From contig DFVG01000037.1 in NCBI GenBank assembly GCA_002379985.1, positions 21,765 to 85,764 of the forward strand: a stretch of 64,000 bases of DNA. The letters run 5' to 3'. This DNA comes from Flavobacteriaceae bacterium UBA4166 (GTDB lineage Bacteria; Bacteroidota; Bacteroidia; Flavobacteriales; Flavobacteriaceae). Position 1 is the stretch's first letter. Every line of letters begins with the position of its first letter. Below are positions 33,827-43,027 of this stretch, in pieces. Made by a program: the position numbers and the translations under genes. Under the pieces are notes generated by a model, which saw nothing but the letters and a program-made list of their open reading frames with translations, did no database searches and had not been told where the DNA came from.

Positions 33827-35335
33827 TTAAGCGGTTGCTTTTCTGCCTGAAAGTTCTCTGATCTTAATGCGGAACGCCGCAAAAAGTAAGGTCATAAACG
33901 GACTCAGCCAATTGAAGATGGCAAAAGCGAAATAATCGATTACCGGAACGTTCAGAACACCACTTTGATAGGCGCCACAGGTATTCCATGGAACTAAAAC
34001 CGAAGTGACCGTCCCACTATCTTCTAAGGTTCGGGAGAGATTTTCGGGAGCGAGGCCTTTATCCTTGTACGCTTTCGCATACATTTTTCCGGGAACCACG
34101 ATTGCCAAATACTGATCGGATGCGGTGACATTCAATGCCAAACAACTGGCTACCGTACTGGCAAATAAACCAAATGTGGTGTGGAATAACGATAACAATG
34201 CTTTACTGATTCGGGATAATGCACCAATGGCATCCATCACGCCCCCAAAAACCATGGCGCAAATTATGAGCCAAATGGTTTCAAGCATACCGGCCATTCC
34301 TTTCCCCGCGCCGCCGTACAATTCACTTAAAAACGTGTTGTCTGAAGTTAATTTGGTTTCAAGGGTAATTGAATTCATCGCGCCTTTATAATAATTGGTA
34401 AACGATGGGATCTTATTTTCAGCTTCAGAAACCAAAAGCAATAAATCGGGTTGAAAAATTAACGCGGCAACCACACCAAGTAATGTACCTGCCAATAATG
34501 CAATTAACGGAGGCGTTTTTATAATGATCAAACCAATAACAATTACGGGGACTAACAATAACCACGGAGTAACTTTGAAATTATCGCTTATTAATGTGGA
34601 ATAATTCGCAATGTCTGCGTCACCACTAGTGGTAGCGGTAAATCCTAAGATGATAAAAACGATAAGCGTAATGATGATGGTTGGTACCGTTGTGTACGTC
34701 ATGTATTTGATGTGCGTAAAAAGGTCGGTTCCTGCCATGGCCGGAGCTAGGTTGGTTGTGTCGCTAAGGGGTGAAAGTTTGTCTCCGAAATAAGCGCCGG
34801 AAAGAACTGCTCCCGCGGTCATTCCCACAGAAATCCCTAAGGCTTGTGCAATCAGTACCAGCGCTATACCTACGGTAGCAGAAGTGGTCCAACTACTTCC
34901 TGTTGCCACAGAAATAATCGCACAAATGATCACACAAGAGGCCAAGAAAATTGTTGGATTCAATATTTGGAGTCCGTAATAGATCATGGTTGGAATAATA
35001 CCGCTGATCAACCAAGTCCCAGCCAAAGCGCCTACCATCAATAATATTAAAATGGCCCCGGTAGTGCTTTGAACATTTTCGGCGACTTCAGAAAGCATTT
35101 GTTTGTAACTTACTTTGTTGAACGCCCCTACAATGGCAGCAACAGCGGCGCCTAGGAGTAAGATAAATTGATTACTTCCGCTAAGAGCATTGTCGCCAAA
35201 AGCGTAAAATACATTATAGAAAAGCATGGCAACAAGCGCAAATACGGGAATCAATGCTTCCCAAATACTCAATTCTCTATTCTCTACAATATGCTCGTCT
35301 TGAGGCTCTCTAGGGTCGATGTCTTTACTTTCCAT
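33827..35335 (-). CDS. nhaC: Na+/H+ antiporter, NhaC family
   Basis: 502-residue inner-membrane protein with about 11-12 helices. NhaC signature regions are visible: ATGSSWTTSATVGIALVLIA, GAYFGDKLSPLSDTTNLAPA and, near the end, SGTVTSVLVPWNTCG. Exchanges sodium for protons; expected in a marine bacterium. The 239-base gap on its 5' side holds no gene. Confidence 0.93.
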   Translation of the reverse strand: MESKDIDPREPQDEHIVENRELSIWEALIPVFALVAMLFYNVFYAFGDNALSGSNQFILLLGAAVAAIVGAFNKVSYKQMLSEVAENVQSTTGAILILLMVGALAGTWLISGIIPTMIYYGLQILNPTIFLASCVIICAIISVATGSSWTTSATVGIALVLIAQALGISVGMTAGAVLSGAYFGDKLSPLSDTTNLAPAMAGTDLFTHIKYMTYTTVPTIIITLIVFIILGFTATTSGDADIANYSTLISDNFKVTPWLLLVPVIVIGLIIIKTPPLIALLAGTLLGVVAALIFQPDLLLLVSEAENKIPSFTNYYKGAMNSITLETKLTSDNTFLSELYGGAGKGMAGMLETIWLIICAMVFGGVMDAIGALSRISKALLSLFHTTFGLFASTVASCLALNVTASDQYLAIVVPGKMYAKAYKDKGLAPENLSRTLEDSGTVTSVLVPWNTCGAYQSGVLNVPVIDYFAFAIFNWLSPFMTLLFAAFRIKIRELSGRKATA

Positions 35336-35574
35336 GATGAATTGTCTGCTAAGGTTGTTTAGATTCTCTGTAATGTTACGATTTTGTTAAGGGTATTGCA
35401 AATCGAAGAAAGTAATTAGTGAATCTAATCTAGAGGCATCATCCACTTGATACCTTATCTAAGCAGTGTTTTGTCATAAAGACTGAAGGGGTGAATTAGT
35501 TGAAAAAATGAAATCCGTTCATTCGGTTTTACGGGTATCTCAGAATACTATTTCAGAATTTTAAAACGTTAACC

Positions 35575-36813
35575 CTATAAAACACCTACTTTTTTCATGC
35601 ATTCTTTCATGAGCGTGTAAGTTCTTTCAATATCATTATCCAAACCAATACTAAAACGAATCAAGCCGTCGCTAAGTCCCATTTCCTTTTGTTCTTCCTC
35701 CGGAATTTCTGAAGAAGTAGAAGATCCCGGCGCACTGAATAGGGTCTTGTAAAACCCTAGGCTAACGGCAAGATATCCAAGATTGCGTTCTTGCATTAGC
35801 TCCATCAATTCATTGGCTTTTTCTAAGGTGCCCACATCGATGGTGAGCATGCCTCCGAAACCATACTCCTTATTCATCATTCTTTTGAACAATTTGTGAC
35901 TAGGATGTGAAGGCAACCCCGGATAGACCGTTTTGAGTCCGTCTTGTTCAAACTTTTCCGCTAAGAACAACGCATTCTTACTGTGTTGTTTGATTCGAAT
36001 ATGTAGCGTACGCAGGTTTTTCAGAATAGAGGCCGCCCGTAAGCTATCCATGGAGGCTCCTAACAGCATGCTTGCTCCATCATTCACATTCCGAAGCTCA
36101 TTGATAAAGTCTTGGGTGCCACACATCACGCCGCCCATGGTGTCGCTGCTTCCGTTGATGAATTTAGTTAAGCTGTGCAATACGACATCGGCTCCTAATT
36201 CCGCAGGAGAAATAGAGAGTGGTGAAAAAGTATTATCTACGAGTAATTGTAATCCGTGTTTTTTTGCAAGTTTTGAAAGTGCATTAATATCAGCTACTTC
36301 CAACAACGGATTGCTTACCGACTCACAATAGAGGACCTTTGTTTTTGGCGTAATAGCCGCTGCGACCTTCTCTAAGTCGGTAATATCTACAAAGGATGTT
36401 GTGATGTTGAATCGCGGTGCAAAGTTCTTTAGAAAGGCATAAGTGCCCCCATAGATCGTTCTACTAGAAACGATATGTTCGCCGGATTGGCAGAGTTGCA
36501 ATAAAGCCGGAACGATGGCTCCCATCCCCGTAGCAGTAACATTGGCGGTTTCGGTACCTTCCATTGCAGCAAGCGCTTCGCCTAAATATAAATTGGAAGG
36601 AGAGGAGTGACGTGAATATAGATAACACCCATCTGCATTTCCTTCAAACGTATCGAACATCGTCTTTGCCGAAAGGAATGTATAGGTGGAGGAGTCGGAT
36701 ATAGATGGATTTACACCTCCAAATTCTCCGAAGTATTGAAGATCTTGAATGTTATTAGCGGGTTTGAAATTAGCCTTGCTCATATTGGTATAAATTTTAT
36801 CAAAACTAGTCAT
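35575..36813 (-). CDS. PLP-dependent trans-sulfuration enzyme (methionine gamma-lyase/cystathionine family)
   Basis: 412 residues of the Cys/Met metabolism PLP family. Visible: YSRHSSPSNLYLGEALAAMEG, TGMGAIVPALLQL, LLVDNTFSPL and the Schiff-base lysine in HSLTKFINGSSDTMGGV. C-terminal RFSIGLDN is the carboxylate-binding Arg region. Divergent from an Lrp-type regulator, the common layout for amino acid breakdown enzymes, which favours methionine gamma-lyase over a biosynthetic role; not certain. Confidence 0.8.
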   Translation of the reverse strand: MTSFDKIYTNMSKANFKPANNIQDLQYFGEFGGVNPSISDSSTYTFLSAKTMFDTFEGNADGCYLYSRHSSPSNLYLGEALAAMEGTETANVTATGMGAIVPALLQLCQSGEHIVSSRTIYGGTYAFLKNFAPRFNITTSFVDITDLEKVAAAITPKTKVLYCESVSNPLLEVADINALSKLAKKHGLQLLVDNTFSPLSISPAELGADVVLHSLTKFINGSSDTMGGVMCGTQDFINELRNVNDGASMLLGASMDSLRAASILKNLRTLHIRIKQHSKNALFLAEKFEQDGLKTVYPGLPSHPSHKLFKRMMNKEYGFGGMLTIDVGTLEKANELMELMQERNLGYLAVSLGFYKTLFSAPGSSTSSEIPEEEQKEMGLSDGLIRFSIGLDNDIERTYTLMKECMKKVGVL

Positions 36814-36937
36814 AATCAGATTTTATGTCAATCTAATTGCATTATTTCAGTTTTTTAAACTAAAATTAATTGGTATGATAGATAATAGTCCTACTATATG
36901 CTCTAAATGCATTATCTTGCTGAAAAATTTTCAAAAG

Positions 36938-37396
36938 ATGAAGTTGGATACTACCGATGCGCTTCTACTAAAGTACCTTCAAGAAGATGCAAAACAGACC
37001 AATAAACAGCTATCTGTAAAACTCAACCTTTCCGTAACTGCTGTCTACGAACGCATTAAGAAGCTAGAGCGTTTGGGGATCATTAAAGGATATGTAGCCT
37101 TATTGGATGGAAAGCAACTCGACCTAGGCTTTATGGTTTTCTGCCATATCAAACTAATAAAACACAGTGAAGAAAATATAAAAAGCTTTGAGGCTAGCAT
37201 TTTAACTATTCCTGAGGTTATGGAGTGTTTTCACGTTAGTGGTGATTATGATTATTTGTTGAAGGTTCTCGTGAGGGATATGGAGCATTTCCGTAATTTT
37301 ATGGTAAGCAAATTAACAAGTATGGAACACGTGGGAAGTACAACAAGTTCATTTAGGATCAATGAAGTTAAAAATACCACCGCAATCATCGTATGA
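36938..37396 (+). CDS. Lrp/AsnC family transcriptional regulator
   Basis: 152 residues from ATG 36938 (MKLDTTDALLL); the frame upstream to 36875 has no family similarity. An N-terminal winged helix (NKQLSVKLNLSVTAVYERIK) is followed by an AsnC ligand-binding domain (ECFHVSGDYDYLLKVLVRDM). Divergently placed to the C-S lyase gene, so probably controls it in response to methionine or a related amino acid. Its TGA overlaps the ATG of the next gene (ATGA). Confidence 0.92.
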   Translation: MKLDTTDALLLKYLQEDAKQTNKQLSVKLNLSVTAVYERIKKLERLGIIKGYVALLDGKQLDLGFMVFCHIKLIKHSEENIKSFEASILTIPEVMECFHVSGDYDYLLKVLVRDMEHFRNFMVSKLTSMEHVGSTTSSFRINEVKNTTAIIV

Positions 37397-38031
37397 AGAA
37401 CAAGTCCATTCCACTTTTAATCGAATTTTTTGCATTCTTCATACTCTTACCCATAAGTTTGGTCCTACCTTTTAGCATCAGGTTAAAAATACTTCTGGTG
37501 CTCCTCGGCTTTGGCTACGTGCTTTTTATCCTTAAAAAAGCAGCGCATATTAATTTTCGAATAAAAAAAGATCTGGCTTGGAGGTCATTTTTTCGACGTA
37601 TTTTGATCATGTTTCCATTGGTGGTACTGATTACTACCGTCTATGTTTGGTTACTCGATAAAGACGCTTTATTCTTTGTTCCGAAGACCAATTTCAAAGG
37701 ATACTTGGTCATACTTTTTGTCTATACCTTTTTTTCGGTATGGCCACAGGAGATCATATATCGTACCTTCTTTTTTGAACGGTATGAAAAACTCTTCAAG
37801 AGCTCCTCGCTCTTCATTTTTGTAAATGCAATCGTGTTTTCCTTGGCACATCTGTTCTTTAGAAATACTTTGGTATTAGTACTTACCTTTATTGGCGGCT
37901 TGCTTTTCGGTTATACCTACTTACGGTATAGAAGCACTACTGCGGTAAGCTTGGAACATGCCTTATATGGCAGTTGGCTCTACACGGTAGGCATGGGGCA
38001 GATGTTGGGGTTCCCCGGAATGGAGGATTGA
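37393..38031 (+). CDS. CPBP (Abi) family membrane protein, putative intramembrane protease
   Basis: 212 residues, about six transmembrane helices. The CPBP motifs are QEIIYRTFFFERY (motif 1, normally EExxxR; first Glu is Gln here), FSLAHLFFRN (His) and LEHALYGSWLY (His). The second Glu and both His are kept, so activity is possible but not assured. Coupled to the lrp gene by a 4-base ATGA overlap. Confidence 0.82.
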   Translation: MKNKSIPLLIEFFAFFILLPISLVLPFSIRLKILLVLLGFGYVLFILKKAAHINFRIKKDLAWRSFFRRILIMFPLVVLITTVYVWLLDKDALFFVPKTNFKGYLVILFVYTFFSVWPQEIIYRTFFFERYEKLFKSSSLFIFVNAIVFSLAHLFFRNTLVLVLTFIGGLLFGYTYLRYRSTTAVSLEHALYGSWLYTVGMGQMLGFPGMED

Positions 38032-38050
38032 GAAGTTTTAAACGTGATAA

Positions 38051-38081
38051 TTGGCAATTGCAAGTGGTAGTTGTACCTTTG
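38051..38081 (+). promoter_or_regulatory. consensus Bacteroidota promoter of lpdA
   Basis: TTG (38051-38053), exactly 20 bases, TACCTTTG (38074-38081); ATG at 38105. It also shows that the longer open frame starting at 38051 is not translated. Confidence 0.75.
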
Positions 38082-38104
38082 TTATTCTGAAAAAAACATA
38101 CGAT

Positions 38105-39508
38105 ATGAGTACATATGATGTTGCAGTAATTGGTTCCGGTCCCGGTGGGTATGTGGCCGCCATTCGCTGTGCACAATTAGGAATGAAAACCGCAATCATT
38201 GAAAAATATAGCACCTTAGGCGGTACTTGTTTAAATGTTGGCTGTATCCCAAGCAAGGCGTTGTTAGATTCTTCTCATCATTACGAAGATGCGTTGAAAC
38301 ACTTTGAAGAGCACGGTATCGACATCCCAGGCGATGTAAAACTGAACTTTAAAAAGATGATCGAACGCAAAGCGGGCGTTGTGGATCAGAACGTTAAAGG
38401 GATTTCCTTTTTGATGGATAAAAATAAAATTGACGTTTACGAAGGACTTGGTTCCTTTAAAGATGCAACGCATATTAATATCGCTTCGGAAAAAGAAACC
38501 AAGACCATTGAAGCTAAAAATATCATCATTGCTACCGGAAGCAAACCGGGCAGCCTTCCTTTTATTGACATCGATAAAGAGCGCGTGATTACATCAACGG
38601 AAGCCTTGTCGCTTTCCGAAGTACCCAAACATATGATCGTGATTGGTGGTGGGGTCATCGGACTCGAATTGGGGCAGGTGTACCGACGTTTGGGAGCTGA
38701 GGTGTCTGTGGTGGAGTACATGGATCGCATCCTTCCTACTATGGACAAAGCACAAAGCAAGGAACTCACGAAAGTGATGAAGAAGCAAGGTGTTAAATTC
38801 TATACGTCTCATAAAGTTTCCGAAGTAACTCGAAAAGGAAAAGAAGTAACGATTAAAGCGACGGATAAAAAAGATAAAGAAGTTACATTCACTGGAGACT
38901 ATTGTTTGGTTTCTGTGGGTAGAAAACCCTTTACAGAGGGGTTAAAAGCTGAAAATGCAGGCGTAAAGATCAACGAACGTGGCCAGGTTGAAGTAGACGA
39001 ACACCTACAAACTAATGTTGATAATATTTATGCGATTGGAGATGTAGTGAAAGGTGCGATGTTAGCGCATAAGGCGGAAGAAGAAGGCGTTTTTGTTGCG
39101 GAAACCTTAGCTGGACAAAAGCCACACATCAATTACAATTTAATTCCCGGAGTGGTCTATACATGGCCGGAAGTAGCTTCTGTAGGAAAAACGGAAGAGC
39201 AGCTTACTGAAGAAGGCGTTGCATTTAAGTCGGGACAATTCCCGATGCGTGCCTTGGGCCGTTCTAGAGCGAGTGGCGATACTGACGGATTTGTAAAAAT
39301 TCTCTGTGACAAAGAAACCGATGAGATCCTTGGCGTACATATGGTAGGGGCTCGCGTAGCCGATTTGATCACGGAAGCGGTCACAGCCATGGAGTTTAGA
39401 GCAAGTGCTGAAGATATTTCCCGCATGAGTCATGCCCATCCTACCTACGGTGAAGCCATGAAAGAAGCAGCTTTAGCTGCTACAGACAATCGCCCGATCC
39501 ATATGTAA
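38105..39508 (+). CDS. lpdA: dihydrolipoyl dehydrogenase
   Basis: 467 residues. FAD-binding GSGPGGYVAAIR, the redox disulfide GGTCLNVGCIPSKALL, NAD-binding VIGGGVIGLELGQVYRRLGA and the C-terminal His-Glu pair (MSHAHPTYGEAMKEA). E3 subunit of 2-oxoacid dehydrogenase complexes, reoxidising dihydrolipoamide. Its own consensus promoter lies upstream and a strong terminator downstream. Confidence 0.96.
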   Translation: MSTYDVAVIGSGPGGYVAAIRCAQLGMKTAIIEKYSTLGGTCLNVGCIPSKALLDSSHHYEDALKHFEEHGIDIPGDVKLNFKKMIERKAGVVDQNVKGISFLMDKNKIDVYEGLGSFKDATHINIASEKETKTIEAKNIIIATGSKPGSLPFIDIDKERVITSTEALSLSEVPKHMIVIGGGVIGLELGQVYRRLGAEVSVVEYMDRILPTMDKAQSKELTKVMKKQGVKFYTSHKVSEVTRKGKEVTIKATDKKDKEVTFTGDYCLVSVGRKPFTEGLKAENAGVKINERGQVEVDEHLQTNVDNIYAIGDVVKGAMLAHKAEEEGVFVAETLAGQKPHINYNLIPGVVYTWPEVASVGKTEEQLTEEGVAFKSGQFPMRALGRSRASGDTDGFVKILCDKETDEILGVHMVGARVADLITEAVTAMEFRASAEDISRMSHAHPTYGEAMKEAALAATDNRPIHM

Positions 39509-39525
39509 CTAGAAGATTACCGAAT

Positions 39526-39555
39526 AAAAAAAGCCTGCTTCTGCAGGCTTTTTTT
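39526..39555. terminator. bidirectional terminator between lpdA and the convergent surface-protein gene
   Basis: AAAAAAAGCCTGC (39526-39538) and GCAGGCTTTTTTT (39543-39555) form a perfect 13-bp stem with loop TTCT, giving a T-run on both strands. Confidence 0.92.
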
Positions 39556-39572
39556 GTATCATACGGTTTTAT

Positions 39573-40076
39573 CTAAAAGTCGATAACAGAAAAGGTAAAT
39601 TCCAGGTCAATATCTTCTTTAGCGGTCCCACCATTGTCACTATCACCAATATTAATAGCGAATCCACTGGTAGTCCGATTGTAATAGGTAATACCCGGAT
39701 CGTCATAATCACAGGCACCAGCGTCCATACAGTCTATCGTTGCTAAGTTGATAATATAATTGGCAGATGGTCGAGCCGTTGCAAATGTAACCTGATAATC
39801 ACCTAGATTCGTGCGCGACACGGTTGCTCCAAAAATCTTTAACGCAGTTCCATTCGCTTGTACGAGTCCGGCTGCTATAACTTGAGGCCCACTATTGGTA
39901 AGGTTTCCGTTAGCATCGCTATAAATAGGGCCGGAGCCTAAGGTTCTTACGCGCATGTTGCCGTTCACGTCAAGAACGGTTGAAGGATCGGGGGAAGTGG
40001 TATTGATACCCACTTGGGTGAATGCTGTGTTGCTGATCAGAAAAAAAGCAAGTAATAGTAAATATAATTTATACAT
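39573..40076 (-). CDS. exported protein with VGINTTSP motif, function unknown
   Basis: About 167 residues from ATG 40076 (MYKLYLLLLAFF, signal peptide cleaved near FTQ). The mature protein starts VGINTTSPDPSTVLDVNGNMRV, a motif found in many Bacteroidota surface and tail-fibre-like proteins. A beta-rich domain of about 110 residues with an acidic C-terminus follows. Probably exported and displayed; role unknown. The frame upstream to 40124 adds no signal-like residues. Confidence 0.68.
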   Translation of the reverse strand: MYKLYLLLLAFFLISNTAFTQVGINTTSPDPSTVLDVNGNMRVRTLGSGPIYSDANGNLTNSGPQVIAAGLVQANGTALKIFGATVSRTNLGDYQVTFATARPSANYIINLATIDCMDAGACDYDDPGITYYNRTTSGFAINIGDSDNGGTAKEDIDLEFTFSVIDF

Positions 40077-40172
40077 AAGGGGAGGTTTTCCTGCAAAATT
40101 ATAGATACGTAAAAATCGCTCCAACGGTTTTAAAACGAGTTTAACAGAAAATGATGGAAGATGTTAAAATGA

Positions 40173-40201
40173 AAAAGCGACTTGTCATACAAGCCGCTTT
40201 T
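40173..40201 (-). terminator. hairpin terminator downstream of the 393-residue surface-protein gene
   Basis: AAAAGCG-A-CTTG pairs with CAAG-C-CGCTTTT around a 5-base loop with one mismatch; on the minus strand the stem runs into a T-stretch. Lies 29 bases after the stop at 40230. Confidence 0.75.
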
Positions 40202-40229
40202 AATTAATCGGGGGGCAACTAAAACAAAG

Positions 40230-41411
40230 TTATTCAACTACGGTAACCTTCCATGATTTGCTCGCTGGGTTAACTGCAGCAGCGCGATTATTAGCAACGC
40301 GAATCGTGACTGTATTTGCGGCACTTATGTAACAGTTCCAAAATAAACCAGCCTCAACCGAGGCGTTGGGGGCGCAGTTGCAGGAACTTCCGGTAGTAGC
40401 GCCCGGTACGGTAACCGTTAATTCAGCACTGCCATTTACAGCAATGTTTGGAAAATCCAAGGTGGCCGTTGCGGTAAGACCTTTTAGTAAAATCTTTCTA
40501 GAGGTAGCCGCTGTAAAATACAAGTGGGTTCCGTCATATTCAACGGCGCCGGCCTCTGGGGTGGTAAGGTTAGTACCACTGGTAAATTTTAACGGGGCTG
40601 ATTGCGCTGCGGCAGCACCACTACGAATGTGCAGTGTTGCCGTAGGATTACTTTCGCTTAGCCCCGTATTTCCATTTTGTCTAATGATGAGTCGTTCTAC
40701 TTGACTTTTTTGTCCCGAAGGGGTGTTGCTTATGGTGAAGCGTGTAGGAAGACTGGTGCCAGTAGGCGTGCCATCCATATAAAATCGAAATCCACCTACT
40801 TCCTGCACACTAGAACCGTCATGAGTTTTCACCACAAGTGATCCAACTTCCTGATCGGTTGCCAAGAGATCAGGCATGTCTAAAGTTCCTCCTGTGTTAT
40901 ACAAAATATAGTTTGGCGGATTGGTATTGGCGCTGGTAATCTGAAAATCATTATCGCCCGGTCCTCTAAACTCAAATCGTTCCACGGGATCATCGGTTCC
41001 AAATCCAATACGACCATCATCGGTAATAACGACGTCGGTACCGCTTAATCGTGCTTGCGTGGCGTAGATATAATCACTACCGCTCGGGTTGATTCCGTCT
41101 TTCCACTCTTCCGCACCTAGATTGATCCAGCGCAGTTGGGTGTTGTCCCAGTAGTAAAAACCTTTATCATAGGTTCCTACAGCTGTGGTTAAAAACACCA
41201 TCATCCCGTCTTGATCCTTTCCTGGATCTGTGGCTGGGAAATCATCCACACGAGGAATGAGAATTCCATCTGTTGAACTAGGCGATTCCTTACTGGAGGC
41301 GTTGATATCTAAAATGCTTTTGGGACTTGTAGTTCCGATACCTACTTGCGCTGTAGCGGGGACTATAGCACTTAGTAAAAAGGCAATACATACATAAGTA
41401 GTAATTCTCAT
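40230..41411 (-). CDS. exported tail-fibre-like surface protein with VGIGTTSP motif
   Basis: 393 residues with a signal peptide (cleavage after ATAQ). The mature start VGIGTTSPKSILDINASS is followed by repeats of the same logic (RIGFGTDDPVERFEFRG and NTGLSESNPTATLHIR), then a C-terminal beta domain. This pattern is typical of Bacteroidota proteins that often carry a C-terminal endosialidase chaperone; none is visible here. Adjacent to, and partly similar to, the 167-residue protein downstream. Function unknown. Confidence 0.7.
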   Translation of the reverse strand: MRITTYVCIAFLLSAIVPATAQVGIGTTSPKSILDINASSKESPSSTDGILIPRVDDFPATDPGKDQDGMMVFLTTAVGTYDKGFYYWDNTQLRWINLGAEEWKDGINPSGSDYIYATQARLSGTDVVITDDGRIGFGTDDPVERFEFRGPGDNDFQITSANTNPPNYILYNTGGTLDMPDLLATDQEVGSLVVKTHDGSSVQEVGGFRFYMDGTPTGTSLPTRFTISNTPSGQKSQVERLIIRQNGNTGLSESNPTATLHIRSGAAAAQSAPLKFTSGTNLTTPEAGAVEYDGTHLYFTAATSRKILLKGLTATATLDFPNIAVNGSAELTVTVPGATTGSSCNCAPNASVEAGLFWNCYISAANTVTIRVANNRAAAVNPASKSWKVTVVE

Positions 41412-41677
41412 AATTCAATTAATTTGGGTTGGTACAATAGTACAATCTTCTTACAATTAATAAGTTAGAATTATATATTTTTCGATGTAAAGAAAAAATA
41501 CTCGATGAAATACACTTATTTACTGCTTTTTATCGAAATTTTCCTACAAATAACTACAGCGACTTGACTTTCATGGGGTTAGCTTCATTCAGATGATGAC
41601 TGTGAATACGCTTTGTAATGCGATATATAGAAAGCGATTCTTTTAGTTTTATGTACATACCTATACCCCCTAATTCG

Positions 41678-41685
41678 TATTTTTG
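41678..41685 (+). promoter_or_regulatory. -7 element upstream of pabB
   Basis: TATTTTTG fits TAnnTTTG, 14 bases before ATG 41700. No clear -33 TTG. The 288-base gap before pabB otherwise shows AT-rich sequence without a convincing gene. Confidence 0.4.
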
Positions 41686-41699
41686 AAGTTGGTTTGCCT

Positions 41700-43001
41700 A
41701 TGCGATATAAAATTTCTAAACCCTTCCCACTTACCAATGCACTTAGAGCAAGACTATTGCTGTGGGCACAGCAGTTTGAGCATGTTGCTTGGTACGACTC
41801 TAATGATCATCAGGATGATCTTTCAGCGTATGATGCACTCTTAGCAGTAGACGCTTCAGAAGTTATTAAGGCATACATACCCAACGCTTTTGCGTCTTTA
41901 GAAGAGTTTCAAAGCACACACAATGATTGGCTTTTTGGATATTTTTCATACGATCTGAAAAATGAAATCGAACTACTTCAGTCAAAGCACCACGATCTTA
42001 TGAAATTTCCCGATCTGTACTTTTTTAGACCGAAACGAGTACTGTATTGGAAAGAAGATCAAGTTTTTTTTGAATATTTAGAGGGCGATGAAGGAATGAT
42101 CCATTCCGATTGGCACGCCATTCAAAATACCACTGTTCCTAAAGACTTTTTTGCTTCAGAAAACTCACATCCGGTTTCCTTACGACTTCGCACCGAAAAG
42201 GAACAATATTTCGAAAAATTTAATACCCTGCACGATCACATTCAGCGAGGCGATATCTATGAAGTTAATTTTTGTCAAGAGTTCTATGCGGAAGGCCAAC
42301 CCATCGACGCGGTCAAAACATATTGGCATCTCAATGAAATTTCAAAACCACCCTTCGCAAGCTTTGTTCGCTTACAGGAAAAGTTCGTTTTGTCTGCTTC
42401 CCCGGAACGATTTCTAAAAAAGAAAGCACAGCATCTTTGGTCACAACCTATTAAAGGGACTGCCCCGCGGAGCTCTGATGAAAAAGAAGATCAGGTTTTC
42501 AAAAAACAATTAGAGAATAATCCTAAAGAACGCAGCGAGAATATTATGATCGTTGATCTGGTTCGAAATGATCTGTCACGCATTGCCACACAAAATTCTG
42601 TTAGGGTTCTTGAGCTCTGTGACATTCGATCGTACTCGCAGGTCCATCAAATGTTGTCTACCATTGCGTGCGAGCTAAACCCTGAGGTTTCTTCAGTAGC
42701 GGCCATTCGCGCTACCTTTCCTATGGGAAGCATGACCGGGGCTCCTAAAATTGCGGCCATGCGATGCATTGAAGCTGTGGAAGATGCGAAGCGTGGTGTC
42801 TACAGTGGAGCCGTTGGATATTTTACTCCCGAAAGTGATTTTGATTTTAACGTGGTTATCAGAACCATTCTATACGATGCTTCTAAACGTTGCATAAGCT
42901 TTTCGGTAGGGGGAGCTATTACCATACAAGCAAACGCTACTGATGAATATCTCGAATGCCTGTTGAAGGCTAAAGCAATGCGTCAGGTATTGGAAGCTTA
43001 A
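41700..43001 (+). CDS. pabB: aminodeoxychorismate synthase component I (anthranilate synthase component I family)
   Basis: 433 residues. The chorismate-binding domain (about 180-430) has IKGTAPRSSDEKEDQ, NPKERSENIMIVDLVRNDLS, FPMGSMTGAPKIAAM and GVYSGAVGYFTP. N-terminal part shorter than TrpE, and no tryptophan genes nearby, so PabB (4-amino-4-deoxychorismate for folate) is preferred. ATG 41700 is chosen over TTG 41694. Confidence 0.85.
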   Translation: MRYKISKPFPLTNALRARLLLWAQQFEHVAWYDSNDHQDDLSAYDALLAVDASEVIKAYIPNAFASLEEFQSTHNDWLFGYFSYDLKNEIELLQSKHHDLMKFPDLYFFRPKRVLYWKEDQVFFEYLEGDEGMIHSDWHAIQNTTVPKDFFASENSHPVSLRLRTEKEQYFEKFNTLHDHIQRGDIYEVNFCQEFYAEGQPIDAVKTYWHLNEISKPPFASFVRLQEKFVLSASPERFLKKKAQHLWSQPIKGTAPRSSDEKEDQVFKKQLENNPKERSENIMIVDLVRNDLSRIATQNSVRVLELCDIRSYSQVHQMLSTIACELNPEVSSVAAIRATFPMGSMTGAPKIAAMRCIEAVEDAKRGVYSGAVGYFTPESDFDFNVVIRTILYDASKRCISFSVGGAITIQANATDEYLECLLKAKAMRQVLEA

Positions 43002-43021
43002 AAGACCAACCGCTATATTTG
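42990..43021 (+). promoter_or_regulatory. Bacteroidota promoter of tilS, probably giving a leaderless mRNA
   Basis: TTG (42990-42992), 21 bases, TATATTTG (43014-43021). The ATG at 43028 begins 7 bases after the last base of the -7 element, so transcription would start at or next to it. Confidence 0.55.
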
Positions 43022-43027
43022 CATACT

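Noticed and set aside
40008..40019. A fifth ACCCACTTGGGT palindrome
   Set aside because: It lies within codons of a VGINTTSP surface gene (it spells the QVG part), and neither side has a -33/-7 pair at the spacing of the other four. Probably chance.
39573..41411. Prophage or tail-fibre origin for the VGI(N/G)TTSP proteins
   Set aside because: No phage structural, integrase or lysis genes nearby, and both proteins have ordinary signal peptides.
41505..41567. 20-codon hydrophobic frame (MKYTYLLLFIEIF...) in the gap before pabB
   Set aside because: Looks like a signal peptide but stops at once; no support beyond hydrophobicity in AT-rich DNA.
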